Positions 41,332-49,235 of a stretch of 51,754 bases of DNA are shown here, piece by piece (position 1 is the first letter of the stretch; each line of letters begins with the position of its first letter). The stretch is from contig JAFGRW010000066.1 of assembly GCA_016934935.1 (NCBI GenBank), positions 1-51,754 on the forward strand, read 5' to 3'. Under the pieces are notes generated by a model. The model ran no database searches, had not been told where the DNA came from, and worked only from the letters and a program-made list of their open reading frames with translations. Source of the stretch: Spirochaetota bacterium (GTDB taxonomy: Bacteria > Spirochaetota > UBA4802 > JAFGJZ01). The position numbers and the translations under genes are program-made.

Positions 41332-42337
41332 TGATTCGATAACTGTGTTAAATGCACAACTTTTGCCGGATAAGAGTTATTATCATAATTACAAGAATTT
41401 CAGGGAAATAGGAGCGGCTGTTGAGGCCAAGATTATACCTGGTACGGTGTCCCGTGCTATAGCTGTTGTTATGTCAGCTTCTTTAACGGCAGAGCAGTCG
41501 GTTAATTTAAAAGCTGATCAGTTTAAAGAGCATCTCTCTTTTGTTGTCGATTATTTTGAAAAGATAACTCTTGCAAACCCCTTAACTGGTGGAATTCTCT
41601 CGAAATTGCGAAAAGAAGTAGCAGGAAGCAGCAACAATACCGAGACAGTGAAAAAATTCAAAGAGATGTCCGTCTCGTTTTTTTCTGATCTGCATGATAG
41701 ATGCGCGGCTGTAGCCGAAAATGTTCAACATACAATGGTGTCTGGTGAGTCAATTCTTCTGTTTTCTGCAGCAGGTTCATCACTTGCTGCACCAGCTGGT
41801 GGATTTATTACCTCAGCTCTTATTGCAGCAAAAAAAGATGATAAACAAATCAGTACATGCTGCTGTGAGACAAGGCCTGATTTTTCGGGTTCCCGGATTA
41901 TGGCTTTCGACTTGAAGAATGAGGGTCTGGAAACACAGGTTATTCCGGATATACAGTCTCACTATGTAATGAAAAAGAAACTGATATCTCGTGTTGTTGT
42001 TGTTGCTGATTCAATATTTGAAAAAGGAGTTTTTCGGGCTCATTGTGGATGTGCAATGCTTGTTCTGGCTGCAAGATCTTTGGGGGTTCCGGTTGATCTG
42101 GTTATTCCCGGATTTTTATTTGATAAACGTGATTATGCTGAGGTAGAGATAGAAGCTAACCGGGCCTCAATAAACGAAGTGGCAATAGTTAATAATGGCG
42201 TTGTAGCCCCTGAAGGAATAGTTATCGGTAATTACCTAAGTGATACGGTCGACTGTTCGGATATTTCAAGATTTATAACAGATAAGGGTGTTTTTGACAA
42301 TTGGCAAAATACTTTGGCAAGTCTGAAGTCCTCTTAG
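41309..42337 (+). CDS. IF-2B/eIF2B-alpha-like family protein
   Basis: A 342-residue protein. The C-terminal half has the Rossmann-like fold of the eIF2B alpha/beta/delta and MtnA superfamily: ILLFSAAGSSLAAP, CETRPDFSGSRIMAFDL, and a segment VVVVADSIFEKGVF equivalent to the catalytic-site strand. Bacterial members include methylthioribose-1-phosphate isomerase and ribose-1,5-bisphosphate isomerase, so a sugar-phosphate isomerase is possible. The N-terminal part is helical, as in the family. Several Cys residues cluster in STCCCETRP. It overlaps the upstream regulator by 23 bases. The specific reaction is unknown. Confidence 0.72.
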   Translation: MEAIKWNSDSITVLNAQLLPDKSYYHNYKNFREIGAAVEAKIIPGTVSRAIAVVMSASLTAEQSVNLKADQFKEHLSFVVDYFEKITLANPLTGGILSKLRKEVAGSSNNTETVKKFKEMSVSFFSDLHDRCAAVAENVQHTMVSGESILLFSAAGSSLAAPAGGFITSALIAAKKDDKQISTCCCETRPDFSGSRIMAFDLKNEGLETQVIPDIQSHYVMKKKLISRVVVVADSIFEKGVFRAHCGCAMLVLAARSLGVPVDLVIPGFLFDKRDYAEVEIEANRASINEVAIVNNGVVAPEGIVIGNYLSDTVDCSDISRFITDKGVFDNWQNTLASLKSS

Positions 42338-42342
42338 GGCTT

Positions 42343-43113
42343 TTAAGGAGCAAAGGCATTGTGATAAAGTATCAGGATGTCGGCTCCGTATAGGATTGCG
42401 GTGATATACCCTATTGCTATAAACGGAGCAAAAGGAATTTTAATTCGAAGACCTCGTCCGCTCGTTACCGCGTACAGTGCTCCGAATATTGATCCTGTTA
42501 TCAGCGCAGTTTCTAGCATAACAAGTACAAATTGAAAACCGGTAAAAAATCCAAGTAGAGCCGCGAATTTGAGATCACCTGTGCCAAAGGAGCCGGGAAA
42601 CACTACCAAAAAAAGTGCGAAGGCGCCTCCTGCACTTGCAAACCCCAACCAGGAATCTTTTGTGAAACCACCGTTTAAAGAAAACAGTATGCCGGCGACA
42701 ATAAGCACACAGAGCAGCGAATCGGGTATTTCCATGGTTTTAATATCAGCGTATACTACAGTGCTGCAGACAGCAACTGTTGAGAAAAAAACAAGAGCTT
42801 GAATATTAAAACCAAACCGGTATAGAGAAAAAAGTGAAAGTATAAGCCCGTAAACCTCGGAAAGAGGATACCGTAGTGATATTCTGTTTTTACAGGAACG
42901 GCAATGTCCCAGTGAAATTATATACCCTGCCAACGGAATATTATAATAAAAGGGAATTGTTTTGCCGCAATAATCACACGATGAACGGTCACAAAGAAAA
43001 CCTTTAATGTTGTTTGCATATTTTTTGCTGATAAAACGATCCGCAAGTGCCAACAGAAAGCTTGCAAAGAACAGGCCGGTTAAAGAGGCTGTAAAAACAT
43101 GCATACTATTCAT
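42343..43113 (-). CDS. Type IV prepilin peptidase / N-methyltransferase
   Basis: A 256-residue A24-family protease that removes the leader of type IV pilins and pseudopilins and usually methylates the new N-terminus. The zinc-binding cysteines of the methylase part are present (Cys46, Cys49, Cys71, Cys74). The catalytic aspartates are in YADIKTMEIPD and FGTGDLKFA. About seven membrane helices are seen. No pilin or secretion genes are in this window. The start at 43113 overlaps the preceding gene by eight bases and lacks a strong ribosome-binding site, so translational coupling is likely; an ATG at 43104 is an alternative. Confidence 0.88.
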   Translation of the reverse strand: MNSMHVFTASLTGLFFASFLLALADRFISKKYANNIKGFLCDRSSCDYCGKTIPFYYNIPLAGYIISLGHCRSCKNRISLRYPLSEVYGLILSLFSLYRFGFNIQALVFFSTVAVCSTVVYADIKTMEIPDSLLCVLIVAGILFSLNGGFTKDSWLGFASAGGAFALFLVVFPGSFGTGDLKFAALLGFFTGFQFVLVMLETALITGSIFGALYAVTSGRGLRIKIPFAPFIAIGYITAILYGADILILYHNAFAP

Positions 43114-44548
43114 TAGATACAGCCATTATCTCGACAAGTACGGTTGACAAGTCTTCGTAAGGGCCTGAATACGATGAAGAGTTAACAGCCGCGATTGACG
43201 CGTAGTTGGTTTCGATTCTTAGATTGGCTCGGTTGCGCATTATCTGGTAAAGCCGCTTGCTGCATACAGATATCCGTTGTTCTGCTGCATAGCGTGAATT
43301 GGCATTTCTGTTGGGAATGTACGACAAACGAATTACTGATGAGGGGAACAGGGCTGCTATTTCAGTTATTTTTGTCAGTTTTCTTTCATGAAAAGATGTA
43401 ATGTCCCAGTTGTCATCTTTAAACGGCAAGAGAATTGGTATAAGCGGATAAGCAGATGAGCGAGGTGCATATAATCTGTTTAGTGAGATGTTTTTGATCT
43501 TGCTGGGTATGTCTACAGCTTCGATTATCAGTGGCGTATATATTGAAAAAACTGATTTTGTAGTTTGCTCGTAAAACTGAGTAGGAAAAAGTTGAGAGAG
43601 GTTAAGCAGAGTGTTGATATCGGTTACTGTTGTTTCGTCGATTGAAAAAAAACTCATATTGTCTGAATAAGAGGCTGGCCGTGTTATTTTGATAGTTTCA
43701 TTTCTCGCGAATTGTTCGGGTAATAATCCCGATTTGATTATTGACGAGAAATCGTTTGAAATACCTGAAAAATCGGAACCAGCGGTTAAAAATGCCGAGG
43801 TGAAATTTCTTATCAGATCCGGATATGATAATAAAAAACTGTTATTTGCAACTGCAACATAAGGAATAAGCTTTGATGCGTCTCTGGTTGAAATTAGAGT
43901 GGATTCTGGAATATCAGTAAACGAAGACAATGCCGCGGCTTGTACTTTTTTTGATTTAAAAAGTTCCAGTGCTTCCAGGGATGTATTGGTATAAACAGTC
44001 TGAATATTGTCCGGTGTAACATTGTTGTTTTTCAGGAAAAAATCCAACAGTATTTGTTCGGCCGAATTTTGAACCAGAGCGACTTTTTGCCCTTTTAGAT
44101 TTGCCGGCCGTGAAAAAGACGAATGAGCTACAATTGAGTGACAGCCGGTAGAGTAACCTGTAAGCATAAAGATGACAGTTGAATCGTCATTTTTAAGTTT
44201 TCGCGCGCTGAGATACTCAAACAGGGGCATAACGGCAATATCAGCTTTTTCTGCAAGAAGCAGAGCCATACTTTCTTCAGCGGATTGTTTCTGACTGATA
44301 GAGGCCGATATCTCTTTTTTTGCCATAAATGAGTTGGTAGCAGTTTGAAAACCGCCATTGGCATAAATCAGTGGAATGTTCTGTTCGTATGAGTTAACAA
44401 TTATAGACAGCTCTCTCTTTTCTGTTAATGATTCCGTGATAAGAGACTTTGTCACGGTATTGTCCGGTTTCTGGCTGCTAAAGGGTTGCGAGCAGCTAAA
44501 CGAGAAGATGAGTATAAATAATAAAGTTTTTAATGAAATTTTTGACAT
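43106..44548 (-). CDS. Solute-binding-like lipoprotein with a possible OmpA-type tail
   Basis: A 480-residue lipoprotein starting at the ATG at 44548 behind AGAGAG; a longer frame to 44689 gives no signal peptide at its start. The lipobox is FSFSC (Cys19). Residues about 40-270 resemble NMT1/SsuA-type periplasmic binding proteins (ISASISQKQSAEESMALL, ADIAVMPLFEYLSARK, LKGQKVALVQNSAEQILL, AALSSFTDIP). The last 100 residues have an OmpA-like strand-helix pattern but lack clear peptidoglycan-binding residues. No ABC permease or ATPase is nearby, so it may sense rather than import its ligand. It overlaps the prepilin peptidase gene. Confidence 0.6.
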   Translation of the reverse strand: MSKISLKTLLFILIFSFSCSQPFSSQKPDNTVTKSLITESLTEKRELSIIVNSYEQNIPLIYANGGFQTATNSFMAKKEISASISQKQSAEESMALLLAEKADIAVMPLFEYLSARKLKNDDSTVIFMLTGYSTGCHSIVAHSSFSRPANLKGQKVALVQNSAEQILLDFFLKNNNVTPDNIQTVYTNTSLEALELFKSKKVQAAALSSFTDIPESTLISTRDASKLIPYVAVANNSFLLSYPDLIRNFTSAFLTAGSDFSGISNDFSSIIKSGLLPEQFARNETIKITRPASYSDNMSFFSIDETTVTDINTLLNLSQLFPTQFYEQTTKSVFSIYTPLIIEAVDIPSKIKNISLNRLYAPRSSAYPLIPILLPFKDDNWDITSFHERKLTKITEIAALFPSSVIRLSYIPNRNANSRYAAEQRISVCSKRLYQIMRNRANLRIETNYASIAAVNSSSYSGPYEDLSTVLVEIMAVSNE

Positions 44549-44624
44549 ATAAACTCTCTGTTCTGGATAACAAGGTTTTAGCAGTAATAAGCAAAATGAA
44601 GACTGAACGAGTAATGAGTTTCTG

Positions 44625-44930
44625 TTAAGAATTGAAAAGATTCTTGGCCTTCTTTTTATCTGAAGCGTGTTTGTAATCGGAATATTCAATAACTGTTTTT
44701 TGTGATTTTTGCAACATTTTCAAAAGAATCTGTGCGCCTGTTGTTGTGTTATGTTTTTCGTGCGTAGTTATAAAGTCCAGGGTTGTATTACACCCCGGAC
44801 AGGTCTTGGCGTCAATGGGCACACCCATTTTTTTGCAAGAGCTACAATAGGCGTTAAGATCATCGCATATCAGCAGGTGTCCTTCTATATCGTTAATATC
44901 AATTTTTTTCCAGATTCTTATTTGATCCAT
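44625..44930 (-). CDS. Small zinc-ribbon protein
   Basis: A 101-residue cytoplasmic protein with two CxxC knuckles, Cys29/Cys32 (AYCSSC) and Cys44/Cys47 (TCPGC), that should bind one zinc ion. The rest is helical and Lys-rich (QILLKMLQKSQKTV). No specific family was recognised; proteins of this kind are often nucleic-acid- or protein-binding adaptors. GGAG lies eight bases before the ATG. It is 76 bp upstream of the solute-binding lipoprotein on the same strand. Confidence 0.65.
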   Translation of the reverse strand: MDQIRIWKKIDINDIEGHLLICDDLNAYCSSCKKMGVPIDAKTCPGCNTTLDFITTHEKHNTTTGAQILLKMLQKSQKTVIEYSDYKHASDKKKAKNLFNS

Positions 44931-44965
44931 AACGAAAGCTCCAGTTAATATATAATAAAAATATA

Positions 44966-45073
44966 GCTTTAAAGACAGTGATATTTTTTCACTTTTTTAA
45001 ATTTTTCTCGTAGCCACTCAAAAAAACGCTCAAAACAATCGCTTTAAAGACAGCGATAGTTTTTCACTTTTTT
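44966..45073 (+). repeat. Pair of 33-bp direct repeats
   Basis: A stretch beginning GCTTTAAAGACAGTGATA (44966) is repeated at 45041 as GCTTTAAAGACAGCGATA, each followed by TTTTTCACTTTTTT, with a period of about 75 bases. The first copy holds a small inverted repeat (AGTGA...TCACT). The repeats lie in the 330-bp gene-free stretch 44931-45260, otherwise AT-rich with no coding signal. Confidence 0.6.
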
Positions 45074-45181
45074 ATCAATCCTTGTTGGGTTGTCAATAAG
45101 GAAAGGAAGAGTTTGGAAAATTGTCTTTGTAGCTTAAAACTGCTGTAACTAATTTTACTTGACTGTATAGGCACACAGTAA

Positions 45182-45220
45182 TAGTTTTTGGGGAGGTTCT
45201 ACAGCAAAAGGAACCAACTA
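45182..45220 (+). promoter_or_regulatory. Structured leader of the amidohydrolase gene
   Basis: GAACCAACTA (45211-45220) can pair with GGTTC (45195-45199) and, across an 8-base bulge containing GGGGA, with TAGTT (45182-45186). A downstream ACCTGTC could compete by pairing with AGGT. This suggests a folded 5' leader 40 bases before the start codon. It matches no riboswitch class I can identify. TTGACT at 45159-45164 is a possible -35 box. Confidence 0.35.
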
Positions 45221-45260
45221 TTTTCTATCGCTTATTTGGGTAGACCTGTCGGGGAAAAAT

Positions 45261-46484
45261 ATGAAAAAATGGGCTATTGAATCTGATGTTCTTATAACTC
45301 CCGGAAAACCGGTTACAAAGGGCAAAATAGTAATAAATAATGGTGTAATTGAAGATGTGACTTCAAGAGACGCTAATAGCCGTATGCTTCTTACAATAAA
45401 AGACGGAATAATAAGTCCTGGACTGATAAATTCGCATGATCATCTAATGGGGTCGTATTATCCAAAGGTCGGTAATGGTCCATATGAGAACTGGTTACCA
45501 TGGGATAACGACCTGAAAAGTGCCCCGGTTTATGAAGAGCGTCAGCAGATAGCTAACAGGGATTTGTACCTGATAGGGTCATACCGCAATCTGTTATCCG
45601 GGGTGACGTCTGTACAGGATCATATCCCTCATTTTGTCCAAGAGCCCTATCTTGATATTTTGCCAATTAAGCTGATTTCTGACTTCGCAATTGCCCATTC
45701 GATTGCTTCGTTTGCCCTTAATTGGGGGGGAGATATTCAAGAGGAGTATGCTTACGCGGCTGCCAACTCTTTACCGTTTATTACTCATATCGCCGAAGGT
45801 TTTGATGACGAAACGCGTTCGGATCTTCAGACGCTAAAAAGTAAAAAAGGTTTCGGACCTAACTCTGTTCTTGTTCACGGAATTGCATTTTCAGAACAGG
45901 ATATATCCGAGATTGCGTCTGTGGGGGCTTCAGTTGTATGGTGTGCTGATTCCAATATGTTTATGTTTAACAAGACTGCGAATGTGCGAGAGATGCTTGC
46001 TGCGGGGGTTAATGTTTGTATTGGCACTGATTCTCCAATGTCGGGTGGACTCAATATTTTACATGAAATGAGGTATTGCAAAAAAGTTTATAACGAACTT
46101 TATCAGGAGGAGCTGCCTTGCCGTCAAATAGTAAAGATGGTGACTGAAAATCCGGGTAAAGCGTTCTTTTTAGATAGTGGTCGCATTGAAAAGGGCATGC
46201 TCGCCGACATTACTGTTTTTCGCAATCAGGGTGGAGATCCTTATGAGTCAATAGTTAATGCTTCGCTTGCAGATGTGAGATTGGTTGTAATAGAAGGTAT
46301 GCCTGTGTATGGAGATGCCGAATTTGCCGAGGTTTTCGCGCAGCAGGATATTGAAGTTCAACATGTAGTTGTTGACGGTTCAGAAAAAGTTGTGATTGGT
46401 AATTTAACAGGTCTACTAGATCGGGTGAACCGGGCAGTCGGGTTTAACAAGAAATTTCCGTTTTTGCCTGTTGCTGAAGCGTAG
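45261..46484 (+). CDS. Amidohydrolase-superfamily metal-dependent deaminase/hydrolase
   Basis: A 407-residue TIM-barrel hydrolase. The first metal pair is HxH in NSHDHLMG (His59, His61); later ligands are likely in THIAEGF and VLVHGIAF, and the conserved Asp in CIGTDSPMSGG. The N- and C-terminal strands form the usual small beta-sandwich (KGKIVINNGVIEDV, KGMLADITVF). Relatives deaminate or dechlorinate purine, pyrimidine or triazine rings; the substrate here is unknown. It is monocistronic, has a folded leader, and is followed by copy B of the structured repeat. Confidence 0.85.
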   Translation: MKKWAIESDVLITPGKPVTKGKIVINNGVIEDVTSRDANSRMLLTIKDGIISPGLINSHDHLMGSYYPKVGNGPYENWLPWDNDLKSAPVYEERQQIANRDLYLIGSYRNLLSGVTSVQDHIPHFVQEPYLDILPIKLISDFAIAHSIASFALNWGGDIQEEYAYAAANSLPFITHIAEGFDDETRSDLQTLKSKKGFGPNSVLVHGIAFSEQDISEIASVGASVVWCADSNMFMFNKTANVREMLAAGVNVCIGTDSPMSGGLNILHEMRYCKKVYNELYQEELPCRQIVKMVTENPGKAFFLDSGRIEKGMLADITVFRNQGGDPYESIVNASLADVRLVVIEGMPVYGDAEFAEVFAQQDIEVQHVVVDGSEKVVIGNLTGLLDRVNRAVGFNKKFPFLPVAEA

Positions 46485-46602
46485 TTGTTTCAGAAACTTT
46501 CGGGATGTAAAGATTTGATTGTTAGTTGACGATATTTGATTAAGTGCTCACTTTTTTTTGTGAAAGTAACATGGTAATCTCTAATAGTTAACTTTTTAAC
46601 AA

Positions 46603-46680
46603 GGAACTTGCGAAAAATTCCTTTATAAATGATCTTTAAACGGTATAACTGTTTTAGAATTGGTAATTTTTCGAAGTTCT
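46603..46680. repeat. 78-bp structured palindromic element, copy B
   Basis: The left arm (46603-46619) is identical to that of copy A, and the right arm (46665-46680) differs only in its last base, which keeps a G-U pair. The inner hairpin is AACGGT-ATA-ACTGTT (46639-46653), where C-G of copy A has become T-A and another pair is G-U. Similarity extends left to about 46573. It lies 58 bp before the cNMP/TPR gene, perhaps within its leader. Confidence 0.75.
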
Positions 46681-46737
46681 CATATATAACACTTCACATT
46701 TACATTGCCGCTTTTTTTACGCGGTTACGGAGTCATA

Positions 46738-47946
46738 ATGTCTGATGTAATATCCGGTGGTGGAATTCGCACCCGAACATATAAGTCTCAGGCAATTGTT
46801 TATTTTGAAGGTGATAAGAGCGAAAGTATCTATATTTTAAAGAAGGGAAAGGTGCTGTTGACTTACCTTCGGCCTGAAACAGGAGAAGAGATCAAGGAAG
46901 AGGTCAGACCCGGTGAGTTTTTCGGTGTAAAGTCGGCTCTTGGTAAATATCCTCGCGAAGAGAATGCTCAAACCATCGGCGAAACTGTAATTCTCATCCT
47001 CTCTCCAGTAGATTTCGAAAGAATCGTGCTTTCCAATATTCAGGTAGTCAAAAAAATGCTTAGAGTCTTTTCTAATCAGCTTCGTCGAATTGGACGCGCT
47101 GTACGGGAAGTCATGGGCGAAACAAATTCTGTTGACCCCGCAAACGAACTATATAAAATCGCGGATCACTATTCTGGAAGCGGACGCCCACAACAAGCAT
47201 TGTATGCGTATAAAAAATATATGGAATACTATCCTGACGGTAAATATGCGTCAAACGCCATGCGAATGATACGTAATATAGAATCAGGCAATTATCAGGC
47301 ACCAGTTGTGGCGGTTGCTGACGAGCCAGTTATGAGCAGGCCGTCTGTAAGTGAATCTGATGATGATTTTTTCGCTTCCGAGCCGTCAGCAGGAGCTGGT
47401 TCCAGTTTTGATGATGAAAATGTAAATTCGGAATTCTCTGATTTTGATGACTACGATGATTCAGGTGGTTTAAGTGATTTTGGCACCGAGATGGACTCGT
47501 TTGTTTCTAACAGTCCCGATGATGGCATGATGGATGATTTTGGGTTGGGAGAGCCGTTAAGTTCGAGTCCGGAGGATAAGTATAACGAAGCGGTCGCTTT
47601 TAGAAACAACGGTGATTGTACTCACGCAATCAAGTTATTGGACGAGATTAAGGCAGACAATTCGGTTTCGGATCCGGATCTTTTACATAAAGTTTTTATT
47701 GAAACAGGCAGATGCAAGCTTGAACAGGGAAAACTTCAGGAAGCACTGAGCGAGCTATCACTTTTTTTGAAAAATTACCCGCGTTCTCCATTTGTTAAGG
47801 AGGCCCTGCTGGAAGCTGGCAATGTTTATTTAAAAGCCGGCAGTAAGGATAAGGCAATGGCCTATCTGAAAAAAGTGGCCGCCATGCCGCCGCGAGATGA
47901 ACTAAACCAGCAGGCGTTGGCACTTTTAAAGCAGTATAAGTTTTAG
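46738..47946 (+). CDS. Cyclic-nucleotide-binding protein with TPR repeats
   Basis: A 402-residue protein starting at the ATG at 46738 behind CGGAG. Residues about 15-120 are a cNMP-binding domain (QAIVYFEGDKSESIYILKKG, PGEFFGVKSAL). A TPR-like pair spans about 135-190. An Asp/Ser-rich, likely disordered linker (about 200-280) leads to a second TPR block at about 285-400 (YNEAVAFRNNGDCTHAIKLL, LKNYPRSPFVKEALLEAGNVY). There is no DNA-binding or catalytic domain, so it probably couples nucleotide binding to protein assembly. It is followed 24 bp later by a Crp-like gene, and both likely form one operon. Confidence 0.85.
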   Translation: MSDVISGGGIRTRTYKSQAIVYFEGDKSESIYILKKGKVLLTYLRPETGEEIKEEVRPGEFFGVKSALGKYPREENAQTIGETVILILSPVDFERIVLSNIQVVKKMLRVFSNQLRRIGRAVREVMGETNSVDPANELYKIADHYSGSGRPQQALYAYKKYMEYYPDGKYASNAMRMIRNIESGNYQAPVVAVADEPVMSRPSVSESDDDFFASEPSAGAGSSFDDENVNSEFSDFDDYDDSGGLSDFGTEMDSFVSNSPDDGMMDDFGLGEPLSSSPEDKYNEAVAFRNNGDCTHAIKLLDEIKADNSVSDPDLLHKVFIETGRCKLEQGKLQEALSELSLFLKNYPRSPFVKEALLEAGNVYLKAGSKDKAMAYLKKVAAMPPRDELNQQALALLKQYKF

Positions 47947-47970
47947 TCGTGGCTACCGCAGGAGAGCAAG

Positions 47971-48615
47971 ATGTTACTTGATGATCATTTTTTGGAACGT
48001 TTTGGAGTTGAATACGCGCCCGGCGAGATAATATTTTGCGAGTACGAGCCCGGGCATGAGTTTTATCTTATACACTCCGGAAGTGTAAAAATTGTTAAAC
48101 TTATCAATAATCGTGAAAAAATAATGGACGTAATGTATGCAGGTGATGTGTTTGGTGAGCAGGCTATTTTAGAAGCAGAACCCCGCTCCGCGACTGTTAT
48201 TGCTGCCGAGCCTACTAAACTGCTCAAGTTTCATCGGGATAATTTTGATGCTTTGCTTCAGGGTAATCCGCAGCTGGCTTTCAAGTTGCTTGTTATTTTC
48301 TCAAAGCGTATATATGACGCTAAGCGCCGTTTAATGATACTGCTTTTAAATGAACCCGCATTAAAGGTTATGGATGTCCTCTGCATGCTTGCGGAGGCAA
48401 ATACTTCAGTGGACTTGCATAGTCAGGTTGTTCTGGAGACGAGTGTTAAGGATATTTCAAGCTGGTCAGGAATGTCAGTGGAAGAGACTCAAAATGCATT
48501 GACACATATGGTGAACCTTGGAAAGATTGAAATGTATCCTGAAAAAATAGTTGTTAAAAACATACTTGATTTTCAACGACAGGTTAACTCGCGCCGCAAA
48601 CAGATGTTTTCATAA
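47971..48615 (+). CDS. Crp/Fnr-family transcription regulator
   Basis: A 214-residue regulator. Residues about 10-125 form the cNMP-binding domain (PGHEFYLIHSGSVKIVK, GDVFGEQAILEAEPRSATV), and a long dimerisation helix precedes a winged helix-turn-helix at about 150-205 (VKDISSWSGMSVEETQNALTHM). No iron-sulfur cysteines are seen, so it is more Crp-like than Fnr-like. AGGAGA precedes the ATG. It could respond to cAMP from the cyclase at 36575, but the ligand and targets are unknown. A tRNA gene lies 13 bp downstream. Confidence 0.88.
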   Translation: MLLDDHFLERFGVEYAPGEIIFCEYEPGHEFYLIHSGSVKIVKLINNREKIMDVMYAGDVFGEQAILEAEPRSATVIAAEPTKLLKFHRDNFDALLQGNPQLAFKLLVIFSKRIYDAKRRLMILLLNEPALKVMDVLCMLAEANTSVDLHSQVVLETSVKDISSWSGMSVEETQNALTHMVNLGKIEMYPEKIVVKNILDFQRQVNSRRKQMFS

Positions 48616-48628
48616 GCACAAAATTTAC

Positions 48629-48702
48629 GCTCCCGTAGCTCAGGTGGATAGAGCAGTAGTTTCCTAAACTATGTGCCGGAGGTTCGAATCCTCTCGGGAG
48701 CA
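48629..48702 (+). tRNA. tRNA-Arg with anticodon CCU
   Basis: A complete cloverleaf: acceptor GCTCCCG pairs with CGGGAGC, the D stem is GCTC/GAGC, the anticodon stem GTAGT/ACTAT encloses TTCCTAA with anticodon CCT at 48663-48665, and the T arm is GGAGG-TTCGAAT-CCTCT. The discriminator base is A, and CCA is not encoded. It decodes AGG. It immediately follows the Crp-like gene. Confidence 0.95.
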
Positions 48703-48803
48703 AATCATGTTTAAGTATTTTGTTATTGGCAAAATCCGCGTTATTTTAGGCTGTGACAACTCTTCCTGTGATACTAAGTAATTTATGCATTGGGGCTAAT
48801 AAT

Positions 48804-49229
48804 ATGGGTGGTTTTTTTGGAGTAACATCTCATGGAGATTGTGTTGCGGATCTTTTTTATGGCACGGATTATCACTCTCATTTGGGTACACGTCGCGGCG
48901 GTATGGCTGTCCGCAACGATAAAGACTTCATGAGATATATTCATGATATATCTAACGCTCAGTTTAGATCAAAATTCGAGCTGGATGTTCTTAAACTCAC
49001 AGGTAGCAGCGGAATCGGGGTTATCAGTGATTACGAAGATCAGCCTCTTCTAATATCTTCTCATCTTGGAAACTACGCTATTGTAACCGTTGGTGCCATA
49101 AAAAATATCAAGGAACTGGTAAAAAAAGCCTTTGCTAACAGGGTAACACACTTTTCGGAAATGGTAGGTGGTGAGATAAACCCGACTGAACTTGTTGCGA
49201 CAATTATTAATCAGGGCTCGACAATTTAA
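48804..49229 (+). CDS. PurF-like amidophosphoribosyltransferase, N-terminal part cut by an in-frame stop
   Basis: A 141-residue N-terminal glutamine-amidotransferase-type domain. It begins MGGFFGVTSHG and contains YHSHLGTRRGGMAV, SGIGVISD and SSHLGNYAIVTVG, as in the PurF-like family I know from Bacteroidetes and relatives. Normal PurF has a nucleophilic Cys as residue 1 after processing; here that position is Gly, so glutamine hydrolysis is not expected. The frame ends at TAA (49227-49229), but the same frame continues at once with the rest of the protein, so a single nonsense codon splits the gene. GGGG lies upstream of the ATG. Confidence 0.75.
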   Translation: MGGFFGVTSHGDCVADLFYGTDYHSHLGTRRGGMAVRNDKDFMRYIHDISNAQFRSKFELDVLKLTGSSGIGVISDYEDQPLLISSHLGNYAIVTVGAIKNIKELVKKAFANRVTHFSEMVGGEINPTELVATIINQGSTI

Positions 49230-49235
49230 GAGGGG

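Noticed and set aside
44966..45073. CRISPR array
   Set aside because: Only two repeat units, low complexity, no cas genes nearby.
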